Of a stretch of DNA of 64,000 nt, positions 55,136-63,377 are shown piece by piece (positions within the stretch are counted from its first letter, which is position 1; the number at the start of each line of letters is the position of its first letter). The DNA is from Betaproteobacteria bacterium. Lineage in GTDB: Bacteria > Pseudomonadota > Gammaproteobacteria > Burkholderiales > Thiobacillaceae. The notes under the pieces were generated by a model. That model worked only from the letters and a program-made list of their open reading frames with translations. It had not been told where the DNA came from and did not search any database. Position numbers and translations under genes: made by a program. The stretch is taken from the NCBI GenBank assembly GCA_016219425.1, contig JACRNB010000007.1, positions 62,001 through 126,000 of the forward strand, written 5' to 3'.

Positions 55136-56029
55136 ATGCAAACTCATCTACTTGTGGGCCTGCTATTCACCCTCCTTGCCACCCCTCCTGCTGGCGCCAG
55201 GGAGAACAGTGCAAGTCTGGAACTATCGGGGCTCACGGGGTTCCTGAAGGGGGGGTACCAAGAGGCACGGGCCGAAGTCGAATTCGGCAAACTCACGCGC
55301 GGGGACGCCCCAGCCCTCCAGCGGCTGATCGCCTTGGCGAAGCAAGGCAACTCACAAGCACAGAACTACATCGGCGTCTTCCTGGACCGTGGGCAATACG
55401 GGATGGCGCAGAATTCCGTACAAGCGGCGCGCTACTTCAATACTGCTAACAAGGGGTATCCCCTCGCCGCGTACAACTTGGGGCTGCTCTATCTACTCGG
55501 TCGTGGTGTGGAACGCAGCGAAGAGATCGCGATGGCCTATATGCGGCAATCCGTCAACAAGCAACGCATTCCCCAGGCATACGTCCGCATCGGCCTCTAC
55601 CACTATCGACGGAAGGAAATCGCGGAAGCCGGTCGCTGGTTCAGGGAAGCTGCTCAGGAAAACGATCCCGTCGGTGCCTATTACGTCGGTAGGATGCTGG
55701 TGGAAGGCAAGCAGGATTACCGAGAAGCCATGACCTGGCTAGACAAAGCCGCCGGCCGCCGGAACGCGGATGCAGCGCGCATGATTGCCTACCTCTACGC
55801 AAACGGGCTGGGGATGGACAAGACCCTGGAACTGGCCGCCGGCTGGACGCTGATTCACATGGCCCTCTCTCAGAAAGGCCAGGACTCGAACCTGCCACGT
55901 ATATCGCTCTTCGGCCTAGAGGAAGACCGAATACAGAAAGCCCGCGCCTTCGCCACGATGTGGCTCGGAAGCCACCCTGGCGGGGCGCTACCCGACTATG
56001 TGGGCACATTGGCGAATCTGCCACGTTGA
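55136..56029 (+). CDS. Sel1-like/TPR repeat secreted protein
   Basis: The ATG at 55136 gives 297 residues with a signal peptide ending AGA. Sel1-type repeats are visible (GNSQAQNYIGVFLDRG, YPLAAYNLGLLYLLGRGV, NDPVGAYYVGRMLVEG, RNADAARMIAYLYANGLGM). Such repeats mediate protein-protein contacts, often in the periplasm. It is the only plus-strand gene inside the transfer region, convergent with the genes after traN. Confidence 0.85.
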   Translation: MQTHLLVGLLFTLLATPPAGARENSASLELSGLTGFLKGGYQEARAEVEFGKLTRGDAPALQRLIALAKQGNSQAQNYIGVFLDRGQYGMAQNSVQAARYFNTANKGYPLAAYNLGLLYLLGRGVERSEEIAMAYMRQSVNKQRIPQAYVRIGLYHYRRKEIAEAGRWFREAAQENDPVGAYYVGRMLVEGKQDYREAMTWLDKAAGRRNADAARMIAYLYANGLGMDKTLELAAGWTLIHMALSQKGQDSNLPRISLFGLEEDRIQKARAFATMWLGSHPGGALPDYVGTLANLPR

Positions 56030-56120
56030 TCGGAATACCGAAGAAGAAGGCTGATGCAGAAAACTGAAATCGGCATTCGACATCGGATCACGACAACCGA
56101 AGTCCACGATCGATTCTGAC

Positions 56121-56170
56121 GAAAAAAAGCCGCCCCGAAGGGCGGCAAAAAGTCCCGCATTGCGCGGGAC
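56121..56170. terminator. Double hairpin terminator between convergent genes
   Basis: GCCGCCC-CGAA-GGGCGGC (56129-56146) and GTCCCGC-attg-CGCGGGAC (56152-56170) lie between the Sel1 gene and the transfer operon. An A run at 56121-56128 gives a T run for minus-strand transcripts. It probably ends the dsbC-traN operon and may serve both directions. Confidence 0.8.
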
Positions 56171-56186
56171 AGGGAGGTTGGGGGGA

Positions 56187-56576
56187 TTATCGCACCGACT
56201 GGGGCACTCCAAATTTCCCGGACAACTGTTCCAAATCCATGCCTTCGCGCGGTGCCGATCCATCCCGGCACAGATTCATCTCAAACGGGAAAACCGCGTC
56301 CGGTTGCCCTGGGGCAGGCTGGCTCAATGTCGCCATGAGACGCCGGCAACCGGCCTGGCGAAACACGCTAAGGGTCTCGATCTGCGCCACCACCGGAGCG
56401 GCGCTACCGGTGGTCTTGGCGATCAGGCCGGCCACGGCATCATTGAGCACGCCCGAGGCACGCCCATCGGGCGCATCGATGGCCGACTTCATGAGCGCAC
56501 CCAGGGAGGCGGCGTGGCTGCTTACAGCCATCACCAAGAGACACGGTCCAACAAGCACACGAAGAGGCAGGTTCAT
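56187..56576 (-). CDS. Hypothetical exported protein, end of traN operon
   Basis: The ATG at 56576 (a GTG lies just before) gives 129 residues with a signal peptide ending SSHAA. The mature part is Ala/Pro-rich with two cysteines (QAGCRRLMATL, FEMNLCRDG). No family is recognised. It follows the preceding exported protein directly and precedes a terminator. Confidence 0.6.
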   Translation of the reverse strand: MNLPLRVLVGPCLLVMAVSSHAASLGALMKSAIDAPDGRASGVLNDAVAGLIAKTTGSAAPVVAQIETLSVFRQAGCRRLMATLSQPAPGQPDAVFPFEMNLCRDGSAPREGMDLEQLSGKFGVPQSVR

Positions 56577-56579
56577 CAC

Positions 56580-57257
56580 CTACTCCTCCAACCCGGCAAG
56601 TTTCAGAATGCCGTCTCTGAAGCATCCCTCTTCCAGATCATCCAGGCTGGCATCGCCAGCACTCAGCGCATAGGCGCATTGCCCGCGAAAGCACAGCCGG
56701 AAGGCCACCAGATTGCGCTCGTCCTTCACGCCCTCCGTTGCCTTCGCACGATCCTCATTCTGTCCTGGGTTCCCATACGCATCGCCAGTCTGTCGCACCA
56801 GATTAGCTACGGTATTCGCATCGCTCATCAAGGGATTGTGGGTGTTCACGACCCCCAGGTTCTTCCCAATGAGCCCCCCCAGGCCCAGGCTGACCAGTGC
56901 ACTCCCCCACCCACCCCGCGAACCGACTTCAGAAGTCTGAGGCAAGTAGTCTGCTGACTTCCCTCGATAGTCCCGAATGATCACGAACACGTCGGAGTTT
57001 CTCGTGATCTCCGAAGGTTCATAGAGCCTGTAGCCCTGTTTGGACAACAGGGTAGCAAGCCTCGCCGCCCACTTAGGCGCATCTGGGGAGACCGCGCCAT
57101 ACTTGGCCCCGAACAGGGATGAGAAAAACCGTGACGGTGGCGGCATAGTCCCCACGGTAGTTGTCTTAATCCGGCCTTGCTCCACATCGCCGGCAACCCC
57201 CACATCCGCAACAATCACCAAGCACAACAGAGCCAGCACCGTTCCCGCTTTCTTCAT
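56580..57257 (-). CDS. Hypothetical exported protein downstream of traN
   Basis: The ATG at 57257, after GGAGG, gives 225 residues with a signal peptide ending GVA. A Gly-rich stretch (GGWGSALVSLGLGGLIGKNLG) may insert in a membrane. Four cysteines lie in the C-terminal quarter. The fold and function are not recognised. It lies 18 bp after traN and is probably a periplasmic accessory of mating-pair formation. Confidence 0.6.
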   Translation of the reverse strand: MKKAGTVLALLCLVIVADVGVAGDVEQGRIKTTTVGTMPPPSRFFSSLFGAKYGAVSPDAPKWAARLATLLSKQGYRLYEPSEITRNSDVFVIIRDYRGKSADYLPQTSEVGSRGGWGSALVSLGLGGLIGKNLGVVNTHNPLMSDANTVANLVRQTGDAYGNPGQNEDRAKATEGVKDERNLVAFRLCFRGQCAYALSAGDASLDDLEEGCFRDGILKLAGLEE

Positions 57258-57275
57258 GATGACCTCCATAGACAT

Positions 57276-58568
57276 TTATTGATTTGCCATTGTCTGTACC
57301 CGTGAATTCATCCGATCCGCTAGCGCCTGCACATCCATCGCCTTGGGCTGTACCTCGCGGATGAACTCTGCTATGTCTATTCTACTGAAATCCAGGCTCT
57401 CGAACTCTGCCGTGGTGAACCCCGAGCATTCGGGCGACCGTGGACTACCCCAACTTTTACCCAACTGAGAGCGCCCCTGCTCCTGGATAATCCGTGCCAA
57501 GCGTGAATTGAAGCAGCAATAACCTTCTTTTTTCTCCAGACAAATCATCAAGAATTTGCTGGAGCAATAGCTTCCAATGGAAACGCAAAGATTCTGACCA
57601 GATTTCATAGCGGTCATCTGGTCTTCGGGATCGCAACTCATCAACTCCTGGATCACCATCCCTGCGATGGCGATGTAGAACGTGGCGGGAGTGAAATAAA
57701 TACCTGGTCCACCACCCGAGCCAAACAGTTGAATCGGATTAGCCGCAGATCCGAACATGGAGGACATAAGCGGCGGAGCAGTTGGCGCACTCATGGCCGC
57801 ACTAAACCCATAGAGGCCAATAGATGGACTGAAAGATGGCACACCTCCCGTCCAGTCTCCCATCTGCCATGCGTCAATGGACTTGCTCATCATCCAGGGA
57901 ATGTCACTGCTGAACATGGCATCGTATGTGTATGCGCTGCCAATAGAGTAGCCATAGCTCCCAGCCTGCCCAACCAGATCAGACGCCATCCCAGATGCCA
58001 CACTGCGATTACTCATCGCGCCTCCGCCACCAGAACCCTTTTTGCAGCAATTAGACAGGCCGCCCAACTTCTTCGTGCATTTCGATCCGGCCCCCGTAAA
58101 TAGTTGGAGCGTATCCGGGTCGATGTAGGTGCCCGCTTCTCTCGCCGACTCCATCGCGGTCACCGCCTTGCCGAAATCGGCATCGGGCTCGAACCCGGTA
58201 TCAAAGCACTCGCCGTTGGCACAGAATTGCCGGGCGGCGCAGTCCTGAACCTGCTTGGCCACGGCGGGCGATGTCTGGCACTGGTAGGTGTTCTCGTTGA
58301 GGACGCAAACACCATCTGTCATCTCGATGCACTTGCTGCCAATTTGTCCACAGCCCCTGTTGAGCAATTCCTGGCAGTCGCTTGTCATGTCAGGCGACGT
58401 GCACTGATAAGTATCCCGGTAACGCCAGCAATCCCTGGTTACGTTCACCCCAGAGATAACACGGGTTTCCGGCCCTTCTGCGCACACGGATCCCGTTCGA
58501 CTGCACTCGGCGGATTGGCCAGGGGATGAGAGCAGCGCCAACACCAGGGCGCACCAATAACGCATCAT
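57276..58568 (-). CDS. traN: TraN, C-terminal part as separate gene with its own signal peptide
   Basis: The ATG at 58568 overlaps the upstream stop (ATGA) and gives 430 residues. It starts with a signal peptide (MMRYWCALVLALLSSPGQSA), then the Cys-rich TraN core (GVNVTRDCWRYRDTYQC). The end carries the TraN signature CCFNSRLARIIQEQGRSQLG, ECSGFTTAEFESLDFSRID. TraN is the outer-membrane mating-pair stabilisation adhesin that recognises recipients. In most relatives this part is fused to the preceding protein; here they are two genes. Confidence 0.85.
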   Translation of the reverse strand: MMRYWCALVLALLSSPGQSAECSRTGSVCAEGPETRVISGVNVTRDCWRYRDTYQCTSPDMTSDCQELLNRGCGQIGSKCIEMTDGVCVLNENTYQCQTSPAVAKQVQDCAARQFCANGECFDTGFEPDADFGKAVTAMESAREAGTYIDPDTLQLFTGAGSKCTKKLGGLSNCCKKGSGGGGAMSNRSVASGMASDLVGQAGSYGYSIGSAYTYDAMFSSDIPWMMSKSIDAWQMGDWTGGVPSFSPSIGLYGFSAAMSAPTAPPLMSSMFGSAANPIQLFGSGGGPGIYFTPATFYIAIAGMVIQELMSCDPEDQMTAMKSGQNLCVSIGSYCSSKFLMICLEKKEGYCCFNSRLARIIQEQGRSQLGKSWGSPRSPECSGFTTAEFESLDFSRIDIAEFIREVQPKAMDVQALADRMNSRVQTMANQ

Positions 58569-59725
58569 TGCGCCCTGGCCTCCAATGACGTGCACTGGTC
58601 ATCCCAGTTATCGGTGATTGTCGGCGCGGTAATGCAGGTATTGCCAGATAGCGTTGCTCCAGGTCCGCATGAATATGAGGTCTGAGCAGGCGTGGGATCA
58701 GGCGCACAGACAGTACCAGTCAGGGTGTGACCACTGATAGAACAACTATATGACACCGAGGCAGGCACTGGAGGAGGCGTAACCGTGGGTGGATAGCATG
58801 TACTCCCGGACAAGGTGTACCCACTCGGGCAGGAATAACTGAGGCTGGAACAATAGTAGTTGCAGTAGCCATCACCCCGTTGGTCCAATCGCCCCTGGCT
58901 CGAATAATTACCAGTCGAGTAGCCGCCGCAATAGATCCACGCCAAGAACAGAGGATTGACTCCACAGCTACCCCAAGTGAGGTATGTCCATGTTTCGCTC
59001 TGTTGTACGGGGGTGCCAGCCGGCTGATACGCAGGCGCCTGGCAATATGTTCCGCTCAATGAACTTCCAGATGGGCAGGAATAGATAGGGGTCGCACTAA
59101 TGGGCGTCACAATGCAACTCGTCCCCGATAATGTTCGCCCTGCATTGCAGTAGTAACTCGGAATGGCTGGAATTGGCTCCGGGATGGTTACGGTCACGAC
59201 CAAACGCCGGTCACAGCCTTGTGTGTCCAGCGTTTTGTACTCATTGCACACTTCGGTCGTGTAAGTTACCGGAACCGTTACCGTCTTGGTCGAGCAGACA
59301 CTTTCCATCCCTTCCTGCCCAGCACCAACAACCGCATTCGGATTTTCCAAGACCTGTTTCCCTGCCCGCAGCGTCGGGTCAGTCGCCGGGTCGAGATTGA
59401 ACCGCAACCGGGAATCCGGATTCTTCGCCAGGAAATTCACCGCCGCGCACTCAGTATCGTTCTGCCCCTGGCATGCCTGGATTTTACCCATACCGGTACC
59501 ACCCAATCCCACGCTGCCTGGCATCAGTGAAGGCACCGGTGAGTTGGTGGTGTAGTGCGGCAACGTGGCTGCCTTCTCGACACCAACGATACCTCCTGTT
59601 CCATCAACCGTCCCCTGGGCATAAGCCTTCGCATCGTTGAATGCAGCACTTGGATCACCAGCGTTCGCCTGCATCGACAGACACAACAGGATCACTCCTC
59701 GCCAGATATTGACATCCAATTTCAT
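58565..59725 (-). CDS. TraN-like N-terminal part with Cys-rich repeats
   Basis: The ATG at 59725 overlaps the trbC stop (ATGA) and gives 386 residues with a signal peptide ending NANA. The N-terminal region (AFNDAKAYAQGTVDG) and the central block CNEYKTLDTQGCDRRL are TraN-like. The C-terminal half has about five repeats of the form Y-x-C-p-x-G-x-x-L-S-G-x-x-C. It ends WDDQCTSLEARAQ-stop exactly where one-piece TraN proteins continue. It is probably secreted and assembled with the downstream C-terminal part. Confidence 0.8.
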   Translation of the reverse strand: MKLDVNIWRGVILLCLSMQANAGDPSAAFNDAKAYAQGTVDGTGGIVGVEKAATLPHYTTNSPVPSLMPGSVGLGGTGMGKIQACQGQNDTECAAVNFLAKNPDSRLRFNLDPATDPTLRAGKQVLENPNAVVGAGQEGMESVCSTKTVTVPVTYTTEVCNEYKTLDTQGCDRRLVVTVTIPEPIPAIPSYYCNAGRTLSGTSCIVTPISATPIYSCPSGSSLSGTYCQAPAYQPAGTPVQQSETWTYLTWGSCGVNPLFLAWIYCGGYSTGNYSSQGRLDQRGDGYCNYYCSSLSYSCPSGYTLSGSTCYPPTVTPPPVPASVSYSCSISGHTLTGTVCAPDPTPAQTSYSCGPGATLSGNTCITAPTITDNWDDQCTSLEARAQ

Positions 59726-60429
59726 GGCGCTCTCCTGAGCCTGACCAGACGCTCCGTCGCCAACTGGCTGATCACCGGCACACCACGCACCTTCATGATG
59801 CCCAGGGCCTGCTCGATGGACACGTCGCCGGCCAACGCCGCATAGGAACCGGCCCCGGCACATCCATCTTCCATGACAGAAGCCGTGCGCCCATCCGCCA
59901 ACACGAGGGTGGGCACTTGGGCGACCTTGAACTGCTTGAAGCCCTCCGGGTGGATGATCCATTCCGCGCCTATGCCCTGGTTCAACGCGGCGAGCGTCTT
60001 CCAGGTCTCTTGCCAGGAGCCCCCCTTCAGGCCGCGCAACACCATCACGGCCCCGGCATCCTTTGCCTGCCTGGCCAGCGCCTGGATGACGTGCTCAGGC
60101 ATGGAGAGGGAAACGAACACCATGAAATCGGAACCCGACTTCGGCAGTGCCGGCCTGCCACCGTTGAACTGGCGGGCCAGCGCTTCCAGATTATCCAGCC
60201 GATGGCCTGGCAGGGCCGGCGGCACGTCGATCTTGGTCTCACCTGGTTTCGGAGCCTCCCGCCCTGCCCTGTCCAGGGTATCGGTGACCCCGCCGGAGAG
60301 CACCCGCACGCGCGCCCTGATTTCATCGTCAGACGGCAGCGGCTGGGCAGCGCCGGCATAGGTTGCCATGAGACATCCCAGAGTGAAAGCCACACGCCGA
60401 AGCACTCCCCCATTCCAGACATGCTTCAC
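59722..60429 (-). CDS. trbC: TrbC, F-type pilin assembly protein
   Basis: A GTG at 60429 overlapping the traU stop (GTGA) gives 235 residues with a signal peptide ending TYAGA. The TrbC_Ftype domain is visible: FMVFVSLSMPEHVIQALARQA, then GAVMVLRGLKGGSWQETW and QVPTLVLADG. It has a thioredoxin-like arrangement without CxxC. It acts in the periplasm in pilus assembly. Confidence 0.9.
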   Translation of the reverse strand: MKHVWNGGVLRRVAFTLGCLMATYAGAAQPLPSDDEIRARVRVLSGGVTDTLDRAGREAPKPGETKIDVPPALPGHRLDNLEALARQFNGGRPALPKSGSDFMVFVSLSMPEHVIQALARQAKDAGAVMVLRGLKGGSWQETWKTLAALNQGIGAEWIIHPEGFKQFKVAQVPTLVLADGRTASVMEDGCAGAGSYAALAGDVSIEQALGIMKVRGVPVISQLATERLVRLRRAP

Positions 60430-61481
60430 AGGCTCGCCCCCTCGCAGCAATTCCGCTTCCGGAAAATCAGATACCCGAAGTCCTCTCCGATCTGAGGGAT
60501 CTCGCGCCCCGCGCCCCACAGGATGGTCGAGCGCCCGAAAGGCTGGCAGCAGCGCCCGGCAATTTTCTTGGTCTGGGGGACCGGATACAGCATCGAGTAC
60601 TTGTACTGGCCCTTGTCCATCAGGATTTGCGGGTAGTAACCGCACAGGCCGTCGCTGCCGTAGGCCGACCAGTTGGTAAGCATCCTGTGCAGCCTTGCTG
60701 ACACTCGCTGTACCATGAGAGAGGATCCCTGCACCCCGCCGATCCAAGTCTGGATGCTCCCACCCAACGGGTATAGGGAGCCATTGCAGCCCGCACACCA
60801 GAACATCTCCGAGCGACCAAACCCGGCGGTCGAGGAAACGCAGTCCGCAGAACACGCCCCCTGGGCCACCACACCGCCGAAGATGAAGGCATCCGGGTTC
60901 AGAATGCCCTCCAGTTCATCGTCGCCGTAGGACGGATCAATCTCCGACATGTAGGCGATGTCGAAGCCTTGGCGCTCCGTGCAATGGGAGTCCACTAGCA
61001 CATCCAGGAGCGTCATGAGCGGGTTCACATACCAATGCACATGCCGGAAAGCACCCCGGGTCGTGCGAATGCCGGAACTGTGGCTGTCGATTTGACCAAA
61101 CTGCATGGAATTCACCCCGGCGTCGATCTTCACGCCCCCCAGGCCAACGAAGCAGTAAGGCGTCTTGGTCACGTCCGCCATGCGCGCTGCCTCCCAGAAC
61201 GAAATCGTCGTGCCAACGGTGGGCGGATTGCCGCAGGTGCAAATCTTCGTGTTCGGATTAGCCGTGTCTTCCTGACTCTGGGAAATCAACGTCGCGTTGC
61301 CGAAGACCTTGATCGGGAAGGAACACGACCAGCACACATCGGTCACATAGTTCGGAAACTTACCGTAGCAGGTGGGATCGGCATGCGCCTTCGATGCGTT
61401 CCAGGTCACCATAAACCCGGCCAACAAGACCAAGCCGTATGCCCGCTGCCACCCTGCGCGTTCAGATAGCCAGTTCTTCAA
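60426..61481 (-). CDS. traU: TraU, F-type pilus assembly/DNA transfer protein
   Basis: A TTG at 61481 overlapping traW gives 351 residues (another TTG at 61511 is possible); no ATG fits. The signal peptide ends KAHA. The TraU pattern follows: NYVTDVCWSCSFPIKVFGNA, MADVTKTPYCFVGLGG, and a Cys-rich C-terminus (AGRCCQPFGRSTILWGAGRE). Many conserved cysteines need the Dsb proteins of this operon. It is periplasmic and needed for DNA transfer more than for pilus formation. Confidence 0.92.
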   Translation of the reverse strand: MKNWLSERAGWQRAYGLVLLAGFMVTWNASKAHADPTCYGKFPNYVTDVCWSCSFPIKVFGNATLISQSQEDTANPNTKICTCGNPPTVGTTISFWEAARMADVTKTPYCFVGLGGVKIDAGVNSMQFGQIDSHSSGIRTTRGAFRHVHWYVNPLMTLLDVLVDSHCTERQGFDIAYMSEIDPSYGDDELEGILNPDAFIFGGVVAQGACSADCVSSTAGFGRSEMFWCAGCNGSLYPLGGSIQTWIGGVQGSSLMVQRVSARLHRMLTNWSAYGSDGLCGYYPQILMDKGQYKYSMLYPVPQTKKIAGRCCQPFGRSTILWGAGREIPQIGEDFGYLIFRKRNCCEGASL

Positions 61482-62079
61482 TTTCCAACACCTTCCCTTG
61501 TTGTCGGACAACGGCAGGCACCTGCCGAATGCCGAACCGGCTAGTTATGAACCCGGCCTGGTCGTAGAACACCTGCCGCTTCCATGCGCGCGTCAGATCC
61601 AGCCAACTTCCCCCGACCAGGATGACCTTCACCCTGGGTTCCCTGCCAACGAACGCACTGGCATAGCTCACTTGGCGCTTGTCGCGTGCGTCGATGAACA
61701 ACAACGGCTTGGTCAGCGAGGTGTACTCCAGCGGATTGACGACCATCCCGGCCGGCGCGATGACATTGCCCAGGTGATCCTTGATGGTCTCCTGAACCCT
61801 TACGGATGGATCGAACACCCACTTCCGGGACTGCCGAGCCTTCGTGATCCCTGGAATCGGCTTCGGGTTTTCGATAGTCGCCAGCGCCTGACGCTTGGCC
61901 TCCTGCTCAAGTTGCTTCAGCTTGCCGGCCTTCTCCATCGCACGCAGCTTTGCCATCAACATATCGAGCATGTCCGGCTCGGCAATCTCCCAGGTATTGC
62001 CATACACGCCCAGATGCCCGGCACTCACCGGCATGGCGAGGCAGCCCAAGACCAGGATCAGAGCCCAGCGTCGAGCCAT
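61462..62079 (-). CDS. traW: TraW, F-type pilus assembly protein
   Basis: The ATG at 62079 gives 205 residues with a signal peptide ending PVSA. TraW features: GVYGNTWEIAEPDMLDML at the mature N-terminus, KWVFDPSVRVQETIKDHLG in the middle, and a thioredoxin-like C-terminal region (RFGIRQVPAVVRQQG). It partners TrbC and TraU. It overlaps the DsbC-like gene by 22 bp. Confidence 0.92.
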   Translation of the reverse strand: MARRWALILVLGCLAMPVSAGHLGVYGNTWEIAEPDMLDMLMAKLRAMEKAGKLKQLEQEAKRQALATIENPKPIPGITKARQSRKWVFDPSVRVQETIKDHLGNVIAPAGMVVNPLEYTSLTKPLLFIDARDKRQVSYASAFVGREPRVKVILVGGSWLDLTRAWKRQVFYDQAGFITSRFGIRQVPAVVRQQGKVLEIEELAI

Positions 62080-62783
62080 GCGGAAATCCTCTCGGCGGTA
62101 GCAGCACCAGGCAGCAGACGTCCATCCCTGGCGATCAAGGTCGGCGTGCCATTGATGCCCAGACGCTCGGCAAGCGCCACGTTGACGGAGATAGGGACTA
62201 CGCATTCATCCTTCGTGGCCGCGCTCGGTGTTTTCACACCGGTCAGGGCCTCGCGCCATGCCCGCGCGCGATCCGGAGCACACCAGATCGCGGCGGATTT
62301 GGCTGCCGCGTTTGGATGCAACGACTGGACGGGGTACGGGAAAAGATAGATGGTCGCGTTATCCAGCTTGGCCAACTCCACTTCCACTTTTTTGCAGAAG
62401 GGGCAATCAGGATCGGAGAACACCGCCAGGACACGCTCGCCCTTGCCGTTCACGAACTTGATACTGTTTTCCAGGGGCAAGGCCAACCAATCGACCTTGG
62501 CCAGTGATTCCTTCCGCTCGGCGGTGAGGTCACGCTGGCTTTGCATATCGTAGAGGTGTCCGAAAATGAAATAGCGCCCATCGGCATCGCTGAACGCCAC
62601 ATTGCGCCCCATGACCACCTCGTAGACGCCCGGCAGTGGGGACGGCAACACCTGGTCAATGTGCGTGACCGGATAACGCTGCTTGAGTTTTTCCGCAATG
62701 GCTTTCGCGGGATCGACCGCCACATCGCCAGCATGAGAAGAAACCGCCAGTATGGCGGTTACAAGAATTGGCAATCCACGCAT
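62058..62783 (-). CDS. dsbC: DsbC-like disulphide isomerase
   Basis: 241 residues with a signal peptide ending SSHA. An N-terminal dimerisation domain precedes a thioredoxin fold with FSDPDCPFCKKVEVEL (CPFC) and the cis-Pro loop GINGTPTLIARDG. DsbC-type isomerases repair wrong disulphides, and relatives are encoded in SXT- and F-like transfer operons. It opens the traW-traU-trbC-traN run and follows ssb by 9 bp. Confidence 0.92.
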   Translation of the reverse strand: MRGLPILVTAILAVSSHAGDVAVDPAKAIAEKLKQRYPVTHIDQVLPSPLPGVYEVVMGRNVAFSDADGRYFIFGHLYDMQSQRDLTAERKESLAKVDWLALPLENSIKFVNGKGERVLAVFSDPDCPFCKKVEVELAKLDNATIYLFPYPVQSLHPNAAAKSAAIWCAPDRARAWREALTGVKTPSAATKDECVVPISVNVALAERLGINGTPTLIARDGRLLPGAATAERISAWLDAGL

Positions 62784-62792
62784 GGCAACCCC

Positions 62793-63213
62793 TCAGAACG
62801 GCTTGTCGTCATCAGCAAACTGGGAAGATGCCGGCATCTCCGATGGCATGGGCGAAGAATGCGAGGGGATTGCATCTTGCTTGCCTTCCCCGTTTGCACT
62901 GCCCAGCAGCACGAAGCGATCCACCGTGATGTGGTACATCGCACCCATCGTCGAATCACGGCGCTTGAAGGTCTCCACGCGGGGACGGCCAATCACCATG
63001 ACCTGACCACCCTTCTTGATGTACTCCTTTGCCACATCGGCGGACTTGCCCCAGACGGAACAGCGATACCACTCCGTGTGTTCATCGCCTGACCTGCTCT
63101 TGTCCGTAACGGCCAGGGAGAAGCCGGCAACCAGGATCGCCTCCTGGCGTATAGCGCAACTCCGCGTCCACACCGGCATAACCGATGACCGTGGTCTGGT
63201 GAAACGAAGCCAT
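62793..63213 (-). pseudogene. ssb: Single-stranded DNA-binding protein, apparent frameshift
   Basis: The ATG at 63213 after GGAGG reads MASFHQTTVIGYAGVDAELR-YTPGGDP and then leaves frame. In the next frame VAGFSLAVTDKS...EWYRCSVWGKSADVA continues to the acidic tip FADDDKPF. Removing one G of the GG (plus-strand CC at 63131-63132) gives a normal SSB of about 139 residues. It may be an assembly error, a real mutation or, less likely, programmed frameshifting. It is first in the minus-strand operon leading to dsbC and the transfer genes. Confidence 0.85.
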
Positions 63214-63243
63214 AAATACCTCCATCGTTGATTAACAATGGAC

Positions 63244-63271
63244 AGCATATATACCGTTGCACATATTGACA
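63244..63271. promoter_or_regulatory. Divergent promoters of ssb and the annealing-protein gene, with shared box
   Basis: Plus strand: TTGACA at 63266-63271 is a consensus -35, with a weak CGTTAT at -10 17 bp further. Minus strand: TTGTCA (63267-63272) lies 17 bp from TATGCT (63244-63249). The -35 elements overlap, so the two directions probably compete. The box GCAACGGTAT (63251-63260, minus) lies inside the ssb spacer. Confidence 0.65.
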
Positions 63272-63294
63272 ATTACTTTATCACACCACGTTAT

Positions 63295-63377
63295 CCCTAC
63301 TCCTCCTTGAAACCTATGCTTGGCACCCGCCAGGACTTCGTCAACGCGCCGTGGGGCGCACATCAAGGAGAATCACC
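63295..63377 (+). ncRNA. Structured 5' leader RNA, copy A (Shine-Dalgarno sequestering)
   Basis: P1 pairs CTCCTTGA (63303-63310) with TCAAGGAG (63363-63370), the ribosome-binding site. P2 is CTTGGC-ACCC-GCCAGG (63319-63334). P3 is GCGCC-GTGG-GGCGC (63346-63359). The leader at 29558-29645 has the same stems: P3 keeps the GTGG loop but with different paired bases, and P2 shows a T-A to C-G exchange. This covariation supports a real conserved RNA. Translational control of the downstream gene is inferred. Confidence 0.78.
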
